Below are positions 35,933-47,000 of a stretch of 64,000 nucleotides of DNA, in pieces (within the stretch, counting starts at the first letter, position 1; each line of letters starts with the position of its first letter). The translations under genes were made by a program, and so were the position numbers. The stretch is taken from the NCBI GenBank assembly GCA_014529385.2, contig CM043952.1:62429119-62493118 (forward strand). The letters are read 5' to 3'. The notes under the pieces were generated by a model, which made no database searches, was not told the origin of the DNA, and saw nothing but the letters and a program-made list of their open reading frames with translations. The DNA is from Adiantum capillus-veneris. Lineage: Eukaryota > Streptophyta > Polypodiopsida > Polypodiales > Pteridaceae.

Positions 35933-36583
35933 TCATCCCAAAATAATGTCAAAGTTGTTCGTTTTTCCAAAATCCACCACAGCAAAGGTGCGCTCATAGT
36001 TAATTCCACACGAAGTTACAACTATTTGGTCCAGGATTCTCAATGGTCTCTCTACATACCCATCTGCGAGTTGCAGTTTCATTCTCGTTTTCTTGAGAGC
36101 TGGTCGGCCCCACTTCTGCCAGATTTGCTTGGTAGCAATCGCCACTCCCGCTCCACTGTCTAGGATAGCTATCGTTTTTATATCCTGATATTCCACAGGT
36201 AGGGTTGTATTCCCCTCCTCGCCTTCACAGTAATCTCCGACCTTGTTTATAGGCACTGGTTGGGCTTTGGGTTGACTTTCCTGTTTGTTTTCTTCTCCCG
36301 TAGGGTTTTTCGGAAGAGGAATCTTTACTCCCTTGTGCTCCAAATGTTTCCCCATGTCTTTCCATAAGTGTGGTCTGACTTTCAAGAGTTCGGACAACGT
36401 GATTATGCATGTTATAGGTGTCGATAGCATCTCTTGAAGACTTTTTGTGTCAACCATATGTGGAATAGTTCTCGTTTGGGATGGAACTAATCTTATCTCC
36501 GATTGTGCCTCATGTTCACCTATAAATGAAGGCAGGGTTTTCAAGGATTGGGCTTTACTTTCCACCGAAACCTCCGTTCCCAC
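35933..36583 (-). pseudogene. Element B first retropepsin (gag-pol protease)
   Basis: A minus-strand frame carries AILDSGAGVAIAT (active-site D-S-G) and ends with FDIILG then an in-frame TGA before PFMHQLKMIQDW. The stop sits where the family's Arg in ILGRPF is expected, so a CGA to TGA change is likely. Between 36584 and 37230 the frame is degenerate, with several stops. Confidence 0.8.
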
Positions 36584-37230
36584 ATCCCCATACAGCGATT
36601 GTATATCGGCTGGATAAAATCCGTTATCCAGGTTAATCTCAGGAATTGGAGCAGACTATAACGTCGCGCTTCCGTTCTTTCTGTCTCTAATGGTTTCCCA
36701 TAAGTGTTGGCGCCATTGTTCTTCAACTTCTGGAATTGGCATCATCGTCAATGACTTAGCATCATCAGTCGTGTTCGGTACCACTCGATGATCCAGTGAC
36801 AATATTGTTTCAGGCCTGGGTTCATTTACTTGTTTTAGTTCATCGATTTTTAATTTTTCTCACTCTTTTTGAATCAACACTTCTTGTTCTGGGGTTCTAA
36901 CCATCTTAGGTTCAATCAACGCCTAGGCTGTCTCAATGAGGTGTTTACACATTTCCAAACGCTTTGTTTCCACTTCTGGTTGAAGATAAGTTAACCATCT
37001 TTGCTCTAAAGTTTGGTTTGTTTTTAGCCTTGCTTCGTACGCTTGTAATAGAGCATCTAACGGCTCTAGCACTTTGTCAACCAAGACCGATCCTCCTACG
37101 GACGCTTTCCTCGGCTTGTTGTTAACCTCAGCGTTTTACTGTCTCTCTCTTGTTTGAGTTGCTCCTTCGTTTCATGCAATTCGTTTTGCATGGCAATTTG
37201 ACTGTTCAACCTTCTCATTTTCATCCTGTC

Positions 37231-37615
37231 TCATTTCGCCTTCCAGGATTTTTGCTGGGTTCTCACGGATAAGCTCTCATTTTCTGTGGGTATCGGCAAC
37301 TCGACCTTTACCTCCATGGACTCGTTTTTCCTTAAGTCCTTGGCTTCGGCTCTGGTTATCGCATTGATTTGGATCATGGGATTGGTTTCTGATCCGCTGC
37401 TTGCACCTGGTATCACCCCCACAATATTCATAGTCGCTTTTCCCTTGTTGTCCAGATTTTTTGGGCAATCTGGCAATATGTGATTCACACCACATCCGTC
37501 ACAAAACCCAAAAATTTTCACTCTTTCGCCTTTGAAAGGACAATTAGGCTCCCAATGATCCGTACTTCCACAGCTATAGCACTGTCCAATTGGTGTTTGA
37601 TTTTGAGGAGGTGGT
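37231..37615 (-). pseudogene. Element B gag C-terminus with zinc knuckles
   Basis: Reading from the Copia insertion point, the minus strand has a CCHC knuckle (CYSCGSTDHWEPNC, CX2CX4HX4C) and a second shorter one (CDGCGVNHILPDC, CX2CX3HX4C). The frame closes with TGA at 37231. The Copia element separates it from the rest of gag at 43233. Confidence 0.8.
37611..37615. other. Target site duplication of the Copia element, left
   Basis: GTGGT here and at 43233-43237; exact match. Confidence 0.9.
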
Positions 37616-38419
37616 TGTTAGGAAATAATACGTAGCTAAATAGATAATTGAGTAGATTACTTAATGGAGAGAGAGAGATTTACATAAATGAGATTATAGA
37701 GTATAGAGAGAGAGAGAGAGAGTACACACGATATACGTGGTTCACCCAATGTGGGCTACGTCCACGGGAAATCAGCCACTCAATGGCTTTAGTACTTCAA
37801 AACAAGAAGTAGTTTACAAAGGGATTATACCCTTAATGGAGCTCCCGCCTTGCTTCACTCTCACCACCTCACACTCACCTTGTTGCATCAACTTCACACT
37901 ATGAAATGTGTGTAGAAATGGCCTCCTTTTATAGGCCAAAAGGGCTGCCCTCTCTTATGAGAGACAGCCATGTGTAGCCGTCCCTGTGCGAATAAGTCCA
38001 AATCGGACCCTCCAATCCACCCATGTGTGGCCGCCCTTGAGAAGACAAGTCCGCTTTTGAATTCGGCCACCCGCCATTGAATTCGGCCACCGGCAACCGG
38101 CCATTGACTTCCGACCACCGGCCATCGGCCATTGACTACCGGCCACCGGCCAACCGACCGATTGTTTTCCGACCACTTTCTGGCCGCCGTCCGGCCATAA
38201 TATTCTGGTGAAAAAGAATATTCCGGCGAAAAAAAAAGTCTCGGGGGCCTCCGCCCCCGAGGCCTTTAAAGTTGCCCCTGATTCTTGTCCGTGAAAATTT
38301 TGATTTCCGGTGAGTGATTTTCCTTTACGCACGATGGCTTGTCCCCATAATGGGGGCCTTACAAATGTGCGCTTTTACCACAGAGAATTACAAGGGTAAA
38401 TCAGGCTCCATACTTAACA
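37616..38419 (-). repeat. 3' LTR of the Copia element
   Basis: 804 bp. On the minus strand a CTATAAAAGG box lies at 37925-37934. A GC-rich minisatellite of ccggccac/ccggccattgact units lies at about 38070-38160. A GA microsatellite is near the left end (37700-37722). Confidence 0.95.
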
Positions 38420-38432
38420 ATCTCCCACTTGG
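38420..38432 (-). other. Copia polypurine tract
   Basis: Minus strand ccaagtgggagat directly before TGTTAAGTATGG, the 3' LTR start. Confidence 0.8.
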
Positions 38433-38586
38433 AGACTGATCTCCAAACCAAACCTGTGACTGCTTTCCATTCTGGCTTCTTATCCTTGAATGCCGATTGA
38501 AGATGAGCAAAAGCTCAACTTCTCCTTGTTGACCACCTTTGTAAACATGTCTGCAGGATTTTCACTTGTATGCACCTTTCCTAGCT

Positions 38587-40494
38587 TTAGCTGTCCTCTT
38601 CCAAAAGAGTACGTATGAAGTGATATCTCACCTCAATGTGCTTTGTCCTTGAATGAAAGGCTGAGTTCTTTGCAAGATGGATAGTGCTTTGGCTATCACT
38701 GTACAACACACAATTGTCTTGTTTGAATCCAAGCTCTTCTAAGAATCTGTGAAGCCACATAATTTCTTTGCTTGCCTCCGTCATTGCTACATACTCTGCT
38801 TCCATGGTAGAAAGTGAAACCACTTTCTGCAGCTTTGAAGCCCAGCTTACTGCTGTGCCTCCAACCGTGAACACATAGCCAGTAGTGCTCCTTCGAGTAT
38901 CTTTTTCACCTGCCATATCTGCATCAGCATACCCTTCTAGAAAAATATCAGTTCCTCCAAAATACAAAGCATTTGTTGTTGTCCCTTTTAGATACCTAAG
39001 TATCCACTTCACAGCTTGCCAATGCTCTTTACCTCGGTTTTCCATGAACCTACTCACAACTCCCACTGCATGTGCAATGTCTGGCCTTGTCCAGACCATA
39101 GCATACATTAGAGAACCTACTGCTGCAGCATATGGAACTTTAGACATATAGGCTATCTCCTCTTGTGTCTTTGGACACATATCCTTCGTTAGTTTAAAAT
39201 GACCAGCCAAAGGTGTAGAAACTGGTTTTGCATTTTGCATTGCAAACCTTTCTAGTACCTTCTTGATGTAATCTTCTTGAGATAGCTTTATTGTCTTCTT
39301 CGTCCTGTCCCTAGATATTTTCATACCAAGTATCCTCTTTGCAGCACCTAAATCTTTCATTGAAAAAGATTTGGACAGCTCCTCTTTTAGGTCTTTGATG
39401 TCCTGCATGTTAGCACTTGCAATCAACATGTCATCAACATACAACATTAGGATGATGAATTTCCCATCTCCCAAATTCTTCGTGTAGACGCAGTGATCCG
39501 AGTTGCATCTTGTGAATCCATGATCCAACATCCATCGATCAAACTTCAAGTACCATTGTCTTGATGCTTGCTTTAAACCATACAAGCTCTTCTTTAATCT
39601 GCAAACCATTTTCTCCTTACCTTTTACTTCATACCCCTTTGGTTGAAGCATGTAGATTTCCTCCTCTAAGTCACCGTGAGGGAATGCCGTATTTACATCC
39701 ATTTGCTCGAGATTTAGATCATGAGCAGCCACAAGGCTTAAGACAAGCCTAATTGAGTTCATTTTTACAACAAGAGAAAATATTTCATTGAAGTCAATAC
39801 CTTTCTTTTGAGAAAAACCTTTTACCACAAGCCTAGACTTGTACCTTTTCTTCCCACCTTCTTCTTCCTTCACCTTGTACACCCATTTGTTTTGAAGTGC
39901 CCACTTACCTTTAGGCAACTCAACCAATTCCCATGTTTGGTTGCGATGTAGTGAGTCCATCTCCACTTGCATGCTCTTCGTCCATTCTTCTTTGGATTCA
40001 TGTTGCATAGCTTCTTCGTATGATTCCGGCTCTCCAGAATCTGAGATCAAGAGATGGTTGAAGGAAGGAACAAACCTTTCTGGAGGTCTACTTGATCTTG
40101 TAGATTTTCGGGGAATAGGTTGAGGCTCCTCATTTGGTTGACGTTGTTGCACATTGTCACCGTTTGCAGTCCTTGAGTCTTCACCGTCCTCAAGCTCCAT
40201 GTACTCATCACCTGTTTCTTTTGTTTGTTTTCTTTCCAAGTAATTTTTGTATATATTTTGTTCGTTAAAAATTACATCCCTACACCTTAAGATTTTACCA
40301 TCTTCAGGATTCCATAGGCGATACCCAAAGTCTCCTTCTCTATAGCCAATGAAGAAACACTTTTTGGACTTTGCATCTAACTTTGATCTTAGGCTTCTAT
40401 CTATGTGCATGAAAGCCTCACACCCAAACACTTTGAGAAATGCATAATTCACTGGTTTACCTGTCCATGCCTCTTCTGGAACTCCCCCATCCAA
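38587..40494 (-). pseudogene. Copia integrase C-terminus, reverse transcriptase and RNase H
   Basis: One open minus-strand frame of 635 codons. It begins in the integrase C-terminal region (KVFGCEAFMHI, KKCFFIGY). It continues with RT: WELVELPKGKWALQNKWVYK, VKMNSIRLVLSLVAAHD, QMDVNTAFPHGDLEEEIYM, YGLKQASRQWY and the catalytic LYVDDMLIAS. RNase H follows: YADADMAGEKDTRRSTTGYV, SLSTMEAEYVAM and SDSQSTIHLAKN. RT catalytic residues look intact. The start at 40494 is only where this frame opens; a frameshift separates it from the upstream integrase. It stops just before the usual NPADMFTK end, which is present in another frame at about 38545. Confidence 0.93.
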
Positions 40495-41488
40495 TGCCGT
40501 TTGAGGGTGACCGATTGATTAAGTACACAGACGTACTTACAGCTCCTGCCCAAAGCTCAAGCGGTAGGCCTGCATGTAGCCGCATGCTTCGTGCTCGTTC
40601 CATGATTGTCCTGTTCATCCTTTCCGAAATCCCATTTTGTTGAGGTGTCCTTGGGGTTGTCCTTTGCCTCCGAATGCCATTGCTAGCACAAAAGCTTTCA
40701 AAAGCTTGGTTGCAATATTCGCCTCCATTGTCGGATCTGAGGCATTTAACCTTGGTACCTGTTTCATTCTCCACAAAGGCTTTCCACCTTTGAAATATGG
40801 AAAATACATCGGATTTATTCTTCATCACATAAACCCATGTTTTTCTAGTCGCATCGTCTATGAATGTTACATAGTACAATGAGCCACCAAGTGATGGTGT
40901 ACTTGCAGGACCCCAAACATCCGAATGAACCAACTCAAGTTTTTTATTTTTTCTTTCATTTCCTGATTTTTGAAATTTTACCCTCTTTTGTTTACCATAA
41001 ACACAATCTTCACAGAACTCTAAGTCCACTTCTTTCAAACTTGGTAGAAGCTTCTTTGTTTGAAGGATTTGCATTCCTTTGGCACTCATATGCCCAAGTC
41101 GGTAGTGCCACACCGCACTGTCAACTTCTGTAGTTGTTGCACAAGCTGAAGGTTGCGTGATAACAGTACACAAGTAAAGTGTACCCACTTTTTCACCCTT
41201 GGCAACCACCAAAGATCCCTTTGAGATCTTCCACCTTTTGTTTCCGAATGGAATGTTGTGACCTTCATCGTCCAATTGTCCTGTAGAGATCAAATTTTTG
41301 CGAAGAGAAGGAACATGCCTAACATCTTTAAGCTTCCATTCATTTCCATTAGCAGTTTTGACAGAAACTGTACCTTTGCCGACAATCTCACAAGCTTCAT
41401 CATCTCCCAAGTATACATACCCAAAATTACCTTTGGTGTAGTCTTGGAAATGTTGCTTGTGTGGTGTCGCATGGAATGAAGCCCTCAC
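40457..41488 (-). pseudogene. Copia GAG-pre-integrase and integrase, with damaged protease
   Basis: The frame follows a TAG stop at the end of gag. It starts IVRASFHATPHK, where Copia proteases normally have a W-x-x-D-S-G-A-S-x-H pattern. The Trp is a stop and D-S-G is reduced to one residue, apparently by a 6-base loss. Further on are LGHMSAKGM (zinc region), ELVHSDVWGP (first catalytic Asp), LRSDNGGEY (second Asp) and TPQQNGISERMNRT (Glu). The frame ends after INRSPSN, where a frameshift passes the integrase into the RT frame. Confidence 0.9.
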
Positions 41489-41491
41489 TAT

Positions 41492-42355
41492 CTAGGAATT
41501 AGACACATTGTCTAATGACAGAATTAGAGCATCTTGCTCTACTTTACCTGCCACATTGGCCTCCGATGTTGGCTTGTTGTCTTGTGACTCTGTCTCCTTC
41601 TTCTTCTTGGACCAGCAATCCTTCTTGACGTGGCCCTTCTTGCCACAATTCCAACATTCAAGAACTGACTTTGTGCGTGACTTGCTCCGCCTTGAGCGAT
41701 CACGACCCTTTTGGTTTTTGAACCTCTCCTTAAGCCTTCCTCTTGTTTCCACTGATAGTGCAGCACTTGATGATTCTCCTGTGCTTCTCCTTCGCATTTC
41801 CTCGCTTAGGAGAACACCCACAACATCATCAAACTTAAGAGTATTTGTGCCAGAGATAGAATTACTTACAGCCATCACAAGGTTGTCCCAACTATCCGGT
41901 AGAGATGATAGTATAAGGAGAGCTCGCACTTCGTCATCGAAATTGATTTTCACTGATCGAAGTTGACTTATGTTTGTGTTAAAGTCATTTAGGTGTTCTG
42001 CAACTGAACCATTCTCTGCCATCTTTAGATTGAACAAGCGCTTCATAAGAAATACCTTATTGGATGCCGATGGTTTCTCGTAGAAGTCGTCCAGTGACTT
42101 CATCAAGTCCTCCGTGTTCTTCATCTTCGAAACATTGAAGGCCACCCTTGACGCCAAGCTTAACCGGATTGTTCCCAGTTCCTTTCGATCAAGGACAATC
42201 CATGCTTCATCTGCCATTGTTGCGGGCTTCTTTGCAAGACCGCCTAGTGGCAAATAGAGGTCCTTCTGGTAGAGATAGTCTTCAATCTGCATCTTCCAAT
42301 GTTGGTAGTTTTTGCCGTTGAACTTCTCAATCTTGAGCTTCCCTTCCTCCGCCAT
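41492..42355 (-). CDS. Copia gag
   Basis: 288 codons from ATG at 42355-42353 (MAEEGKLKIEKFNGKNYQHW), a typical Copia gag opening. The frame is open nine bases further but only from a GTG. It has the helix-rich UBN2 region (SLDDFYEKPSASNKVFLMKR, LILSSLPDSWDNLV), a basic stretch, and a CCHC knuckle CWNCGKKGHVKKDC (CX2CX4HX4C). It appears intact up to a TAG where a Trp codon is expected at the gag/protease junction, so it may act as a gag-only reading frame. The primer site lies about 60 bases upstream. Confidence 0.9.
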   Translation of the reverse strand: MAEEGKLKIEKFNGKNYQHWKMQIEDYLYQKDLYLPLGGLAKKPATMADEAWIVLDRKELGTIRLSLASRVAFNVSKMKNTEDLMKSLDDFYEKPSASNKVFLMKRLFNLKMAENGSVAEHLNDFNTNISQLRSVKINFDDEVRALLILSSLPDSWDNLVMAVSNSISGTNTLKFDDVVGVLLSEEMRRRSTGESSSAALSVETRGRLKERFKNQKGRDRSRRSKSRTKSVLECWNCGKKGHVKKDCWSKKKKETESQDNKPTSEANVAGKVEQDALILSLDNVSNS

Positions 42356-42414
42356 AACTCCCACTCAATTCAAGGAATCCTTTCCTTGAGATAATTTAGC
42401 TACGGGCAAACCTT

Positions 42415-42426
42415 GCTCTGATACCA
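42415..42426 (-). other. Copia primer binding site (initiator tRNA-Met)
   Basis: Minus strand TGGTATCAGAGC two bases inside the 5' LTR end. Confidence 0.92.
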
Positions 42427-42428
42427 GT

Positions 42429-43232
42429 TGTTAGAAAATAAGACGTAGCTAAATAGATTTTTGAGTAGATTACTTAATGGAGAGAGATAGATTTCACACA
42501 CAAGAGATTATAGAGTAGAGAGAGAGAGAGATAGTACACACGATATACGTGGTTCACCCAATGTGGGCTACGTCCACGGGAAAGCAGCCACTCAATGGCT
42601 TTAGCACTTCAAAAGAAGAAGTAGTTTACAAAGGGATTAAACCCTTGGTAGAGCTCCCGCCTTGCTTCACTCTCACCACCTCACACTCACCTTGTTGCAT
42701 CAACTTCACACTATGAAATGTGTGTAGAAATGGCCTCCTTTTATAGGCCAAAAGGGCTGCCCTCTCTTATGAGAGACAGCCATGTGTAGCCGCCCCTGTG
42801 CGAATAAGTCCAAATCGGACCCTCCAATCCACCCATGTGTGGCCGCCCTTGAGAAGACAAGTCCGCTTTTGAATTCGGCCACCGGCCATTGAATTCGGCC
42901 ACCGGCCACCGGCCATTGACTTCCGACCACCGGCCATCGGCCATTGACTACCGGCCACCGGCCAACCGACCGATTGTTTTCCGACCACTTTCTGGCCGCC
43001 GTTCGGCCATAATATTCCGGTGAAAAAGAATATTCCGGCGAAAAAAAAAGTCTCGGGGGCCTCCGTCCCCGAGGCCCTTTAAAGTTGCCCCTAATTCTTG
43101 TCCGTGAAAATTTTGGTTTCCGGTGAGTGATTTTCCTTTACGCACGATGGCTTCTCCTCATAATGGGGGCCTTAGAAATGTGCGCTTTTACCACAAAAAA
43201 TTACAAGGGTAAATCAGGCTCCATACTTAACA
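42429..43232 (-). repeat. 5' LTR of the Copia element
   Basis: 804 bp, the same length as 37616-38419. It carries the same TATAAAAG box (minus strand) and the ccggcca minisatellite with slightly different units. Confidence 0.95.
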
Positions 43233-43237
43233 GTGGT
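43233..43237. other. Target site duplication of the Copia element, right
   Basis: GTGGT, identical to 37611-37615. Confidence 0.9.
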
Positions 43238-44592
43238 CCCATTGGTTGTCCTGCTCTATTAGGATATCCTCTTGGTTTGTAATTCTGGTTCGCAATGAAC
43301 ATTAACGTTCTTTCGTCTACCAAATATTGATCTCTCGAAGGTTGTGCTACATACGTTGGTGGTGCCATACCCTCGCTGTTTTCCCACGGTTGATAGGCTT
43401 CATCTGCGTATATTTATGATTCGAGTTCTGTTGCATAAGGCTCATTCGGTTCCTCGTAATACAAAACTTGAAGTGTACTATTTGTTCCTGGTGATGCTTC
43501 ACAAGGTTGAGCATACCTAATCATGGCCCTATTTTCCTGTGGTAATGGAGGTTGTTGACCCAATACAGGTTGAGGTCTGTCTGCTCCTGCTACCAGATTC
43601 ATATTTGGTCCAACTTGATACCTTGGAGGAGGTGGTTGGGATGGTCCTGTTGGAGGTCCATACGGTCTTTCCCTCACATAGTTTTTGTTATAAAAACACT
43701 CTTCCGTGCTATGATTTGTCCATTTTTGTTCTATGGCACACCATTTCAGTACTCGTCCGTTCGCAGCTGGTGCTTTCGGCTGTTGTGTGCACCACGGCAT
43801 CGGAGGATCCCCCCCACATATGTCACACTTCCTTGTCTGAGACTGTCTCATAACCAGATTTGATCTCATATGTTGCTGCATTATCTTCGTTACCTCCTCT
43901 ATCAATTGATCAGTTGTCGGCATCAAGGATGCCTGGACATCCTTCTTGGTAGAGGGTTCGCTTTTAATCGACAAAGAGCCACTGGTTACTGAATCAGTAT
44001 CCTCTGACACTTCCCCATATGCTTTGCAGTTATCGACAAGATATAACGCTTCCCTTGTAACCTGTTGAAACGTGCTACAGGCTTTCAAGTGAAGGTCCTT
44101 TTTCAAGGTTTCATTCCTAAGTCCTTCAACGAGGAGCACAGACAATCTCTCGTCCTGCGATAATTCTCTCCTCGGGCACCTCTCGATGTATTGCTTGAAT
44201 CTCAGGGTTGCTTCCTTCACTTTTTCTTTCTCCCTTTGTTTAAAAGCGTATATCTGCGATACAGTATTATGCTTTATACCCCGTTTTGAGAATTCTTCAG
44301 CGAACTCACGCAATACATGTTCAATATTCGGACAAGTTTCAGGGTTTAAAGGTTGAAACCAGGTTAAGGCCGTCCCTTCCAAGGTCAGCCCGAATCCCTC
44401 GTATTGAGTGTGAAAATCAGTGATCTGTTCTGCTCTTAAGATTTTCTTAAAGAGCGATACATGAGCATATGGATCCCCCGATCCACTATGCTTCTTCGGC
44501 ATGCACTTTGCTACTTGGGATGGTCTGATCCGTCTATGGTCTGCGGTCAATCTCATTGCTCCCATGTCTCGACTTAATCGTTCTCGCGCATC

Positions 44593-44636
44593 AGGGAGGT
44601 CATAGGTTTCTCTCAGGGAGGTCGTAGGTTTCTCTC
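44593..44636. repeat. 22-bp tandem duplication inside element B gag
   Basis: agggaggtc.taggtttctc plus tc occurs twice in direct succession, one base differing. Because 22 is not a multiple of three it shifts the gag frame at this point. Confidence 0.85.
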
Positions 44637-45613
44637 ATTGGCTCCCCCGCCCCAAATCTACTACTAGGAGGCAAATGTGATGGGGTGGCTGCAAATGTCG
44701 GACCTACAGCCGTATGTGTAGAGATAGGAACCGCACTACCTCTATTCGTAGCCATTGATTCTCTGGAATGTAACGTTCCCATGGGGCTTGGCATCGAATA
44801 ATGAGGTTGATTGAAAGAATCATCTACATGAGTCCTCCCTCCGCCTGTAGTTAACGGTTTTGGCACGACAGTTGAAGGGGCTGGTCTTAGAGGGCTTGGA
44901 GTGACATAGTACTGGTCAAGTGGTCCCCCAAAGTACGTATATCCTTCCAATTCTTTTTTATCGATTGCTGCATATCGTCTTCCATACTTGTCGTAAGCTG
45001 CAATTTTCGTTTCCGCTCCTTCTGTGTAGGTGAAGACATAAAGTCTTTTCCGCTCAATCATCTCTCCGATAGGGTTCCTCGCATCTATAATAGAGATCTA
45101 GCTCTCCGTTATTATACTTGTATAACCCCAAGTAGACATTATCCGTGTTGATTCTCAACGTTTCGTTTTCTCGCCTTAATCTCGCATTAGGTAAGCTCAT
45201 TGTTGGTGCCTTTTCCTCATGTTCCTCGTCTATTTTGGCTTTTGTGCCCATCAATCCCCACTTGTCTACAATGTTAGGATTCAGGACTACCAAATACATG
45301 ATACCCTCGTCATCTAGGTACCTGTCTCCGCTATAGCTTATAGGCACTAAGTCCCTGAACTCACTTGGTATATCTTCCATTTTCACACAGTAGCAGTCCA
45401 TACCATCATTGTATATCTTGGCACCTTGCTTGTTGTCATATTGATACCTGATGAACAATAGCTTTAGTGTGGCCGAGGGGTCCAATGGTCTTGCTGCCAT
45501 GTTTTCTCTTCCGTTTAGTTTTATTTGTCCCAAGTGTTCTGTGAAATACTCGGAAGATTTCTCTGAAGAAGTGTCGGAGATGACTTCTTCAAGGATCGGC
45601 TCTAACGGTCGCA

Positions 45614-45618
45614 CTATC
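45614..45618. other. Target site duplication of element A, left
   Basis: CTATC here and at 58342-58346; exact match. It sits within element B gag, and the gag frame reads on without a shift across the target site. Confidence 0.92.
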
Positions 45619-46206
45619 TGTTAACCCTCACGGCTCACGAACATCCTATTACCTACGACGGACGTTGTAACCTACGGCGGACATTGTATTATTTATTTGG
45701 TAGAGTCAGGTACCGGTGTTGGTCCAATAGGAAAAGGGTAAGAGTGATCGCCGACGAGAGGCGCACTCTAACTGAAACATTCAAGGGATTAGTTGGCTAA
45801 GCATGGGCGCCCAAGTGTGAATGGGGCGAGCTCATATAAAAGTCAACTAAACCTAAAATTCACTCATTCTCTCATTTGTGCAATAGAAGAGTGCTCTTGC
45901 TCCATCTCCATCTTCTTCTTCTTCATCTCCTTGTGTGTGTGTGTATACGTGAGAGAGAGAGAGAGTGCGATGGAGCATTGCAACGACGGCACGGCGGTGG
46001 TGAAGCGGTTGAGCGCGGCGTAGCGGCGTCTCCTTCTTCTTCGCGGCGAGGAATCCTCCACAAAGCAAGCGTAGAGCGGTGAGTGACACACCATCGCCTT
46101 CTTTGAGCTTACTAGTTTAGGCTTGTTGTGTGCTTGGAGCCATTTGTGGCTCGCACACGGTGTATCAGCAAGTTCCTTGAATTGACACGTGCGACATACA
46201 CGCACA
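45619..46206 (+). repeat. 5' LTR of element A
   Basis: 588 bp, matching 57739-58341 with few substitutions and small indels. TATAAAAG at 45835-45842 is the probable promoter, giving an R-U5 of about 340 bases. GT/GA microsatellites lie at about 45930-45965. Confidence 0.93.
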
Positions 46207-46210
46207 TTTT

Positions 46211-46228
46211 TGGCGCCGCTGCCAGGGA
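46211..46228 (+). other. Primer binding site of element A
   Basis: TGGCGCCGCTGCCAGGGA, four bases after the LTR. It resembles the primer site of Athila/Tat elements, complementary to the 3' end of plant tRNA-Asp as I recall it. Confidence 0.85.
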
Positions 46229-47000
46229 ATGCCGTGCATTAAGCTCGAGTAGCACTCTTTGCTTCTCCGTGGTGCAACTTCAATCATAGGAAAGGTAGGG
46301 AAGGAGTGTGTGTGTGTTGAGAAGAGGGATTTGGTGTTATATTGTGTGTGTTTTTTGTTAATGGAGTTTTCAAAGGTACTGTGTTTATTCTCTGTGTATT
46401 AAGGTAGTTAGTTTTCTTTGTTAATGGAGATTTCAAAGGTTCTGTGTTTATTCTCTGTGTATTAAGGTAGTTAGTTTTCTGTGTACAGTAAGTAGGAAGT
46501 AGATTAGTGAGAGTTAATAGAGTGTGTTAGTGTGTAAGAGTAAGTGTATAAGTTAGAAGTAGGTAGATAGAGTGTGTGTGTGCTCTCGCGCAAGCCGCGG
46601 CGACCTTATCCTTTTTTTTAAAAAAAATTAAATAAAAACAATTTAAAGGTAGGACCGGGATCGAGAATATCTCCCAGACCCAAGCCGAAGCTCACGCTCA
46701 GGCCTAGGCCTCAGTCGCCTTTTAAAAAAACGAATTTTAGCTTCACACATAGCTAAAAATCGATTTTTTGAGGACCAACAGAACGTCAGATACCAGAAAA
46801 TTGTGTTGTAAAGCACACAGCGACCCTCTAAGTGATACGCTCGTTTTGAGCTATCACACACTTTAATCAAAAAAATCAAACATTCAAAAAACATCAAAAA
46901 CAAGAAAAAATCAAGTAGAAAACGGGGTGCAAAACACCCACAAAACAAAGCAAGTAACCTTTGAGGGTACTTGCCGACACTTGTAGGGCACCCAAAGCAC
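46229..47000 (+). other. Element A leader
   Basis: No ORF of note. A 63-bp tandem duplication lies at 46357-46482 (gttaatggag.tttcaaagg, then tctgtgtattaaggtagtta). A purine-rich stretch with Arg/Pro-like codons lies around 46650-46730. Confidence 0.65.

Larger units (their letters stand above)
37616..43232 (-). mobile_element. Copia retrotransposon inserted in element B gag
   Basis: 5,617 bp with two 804-bp LTRs (37616-38419, 42429-43232), TG...CA ends, an exact GTGGT duplication, an initiator tRNA-Met primer site and a polypurine tract. Minus-strand order is gag, degraded protease, integrase, RT, RNase H, the Ty1/copia order. It looks Tork/Tnt1-like from gag length and motifs. Defects: a stop at the gag/protease junction, loss of the D-S-G triplet, a frameshift in integrase and one at the extreme C-terminus of RNase H. 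The LTRs differ at few positions, so insertion is recent compared with element B. Confidence 0.95.
43238..45618 (-). pseudogene. Element B gag, main part
   Basis: The minus strand continues the gag begun at 58441. The first piece (45618-45054) is a charged N-terminal region ending by frameshift (RRDD stop). The second (45061-44600) is Pro/Ser/Thr-rich. The third (44565-43414) holds the Retrotrans_gag-type domain (GTALTWFQPLNP, FAEEFSKRGI, ERCPRRELSQDERLSVLLVEGL, then FQQVTREALYLVDN), then Cys-rich and Pro/Gln-rich parts. The shift between pieces two and three coincides with a 22-bp tandem duplication at 44593-44636. Confidence 0.82.
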
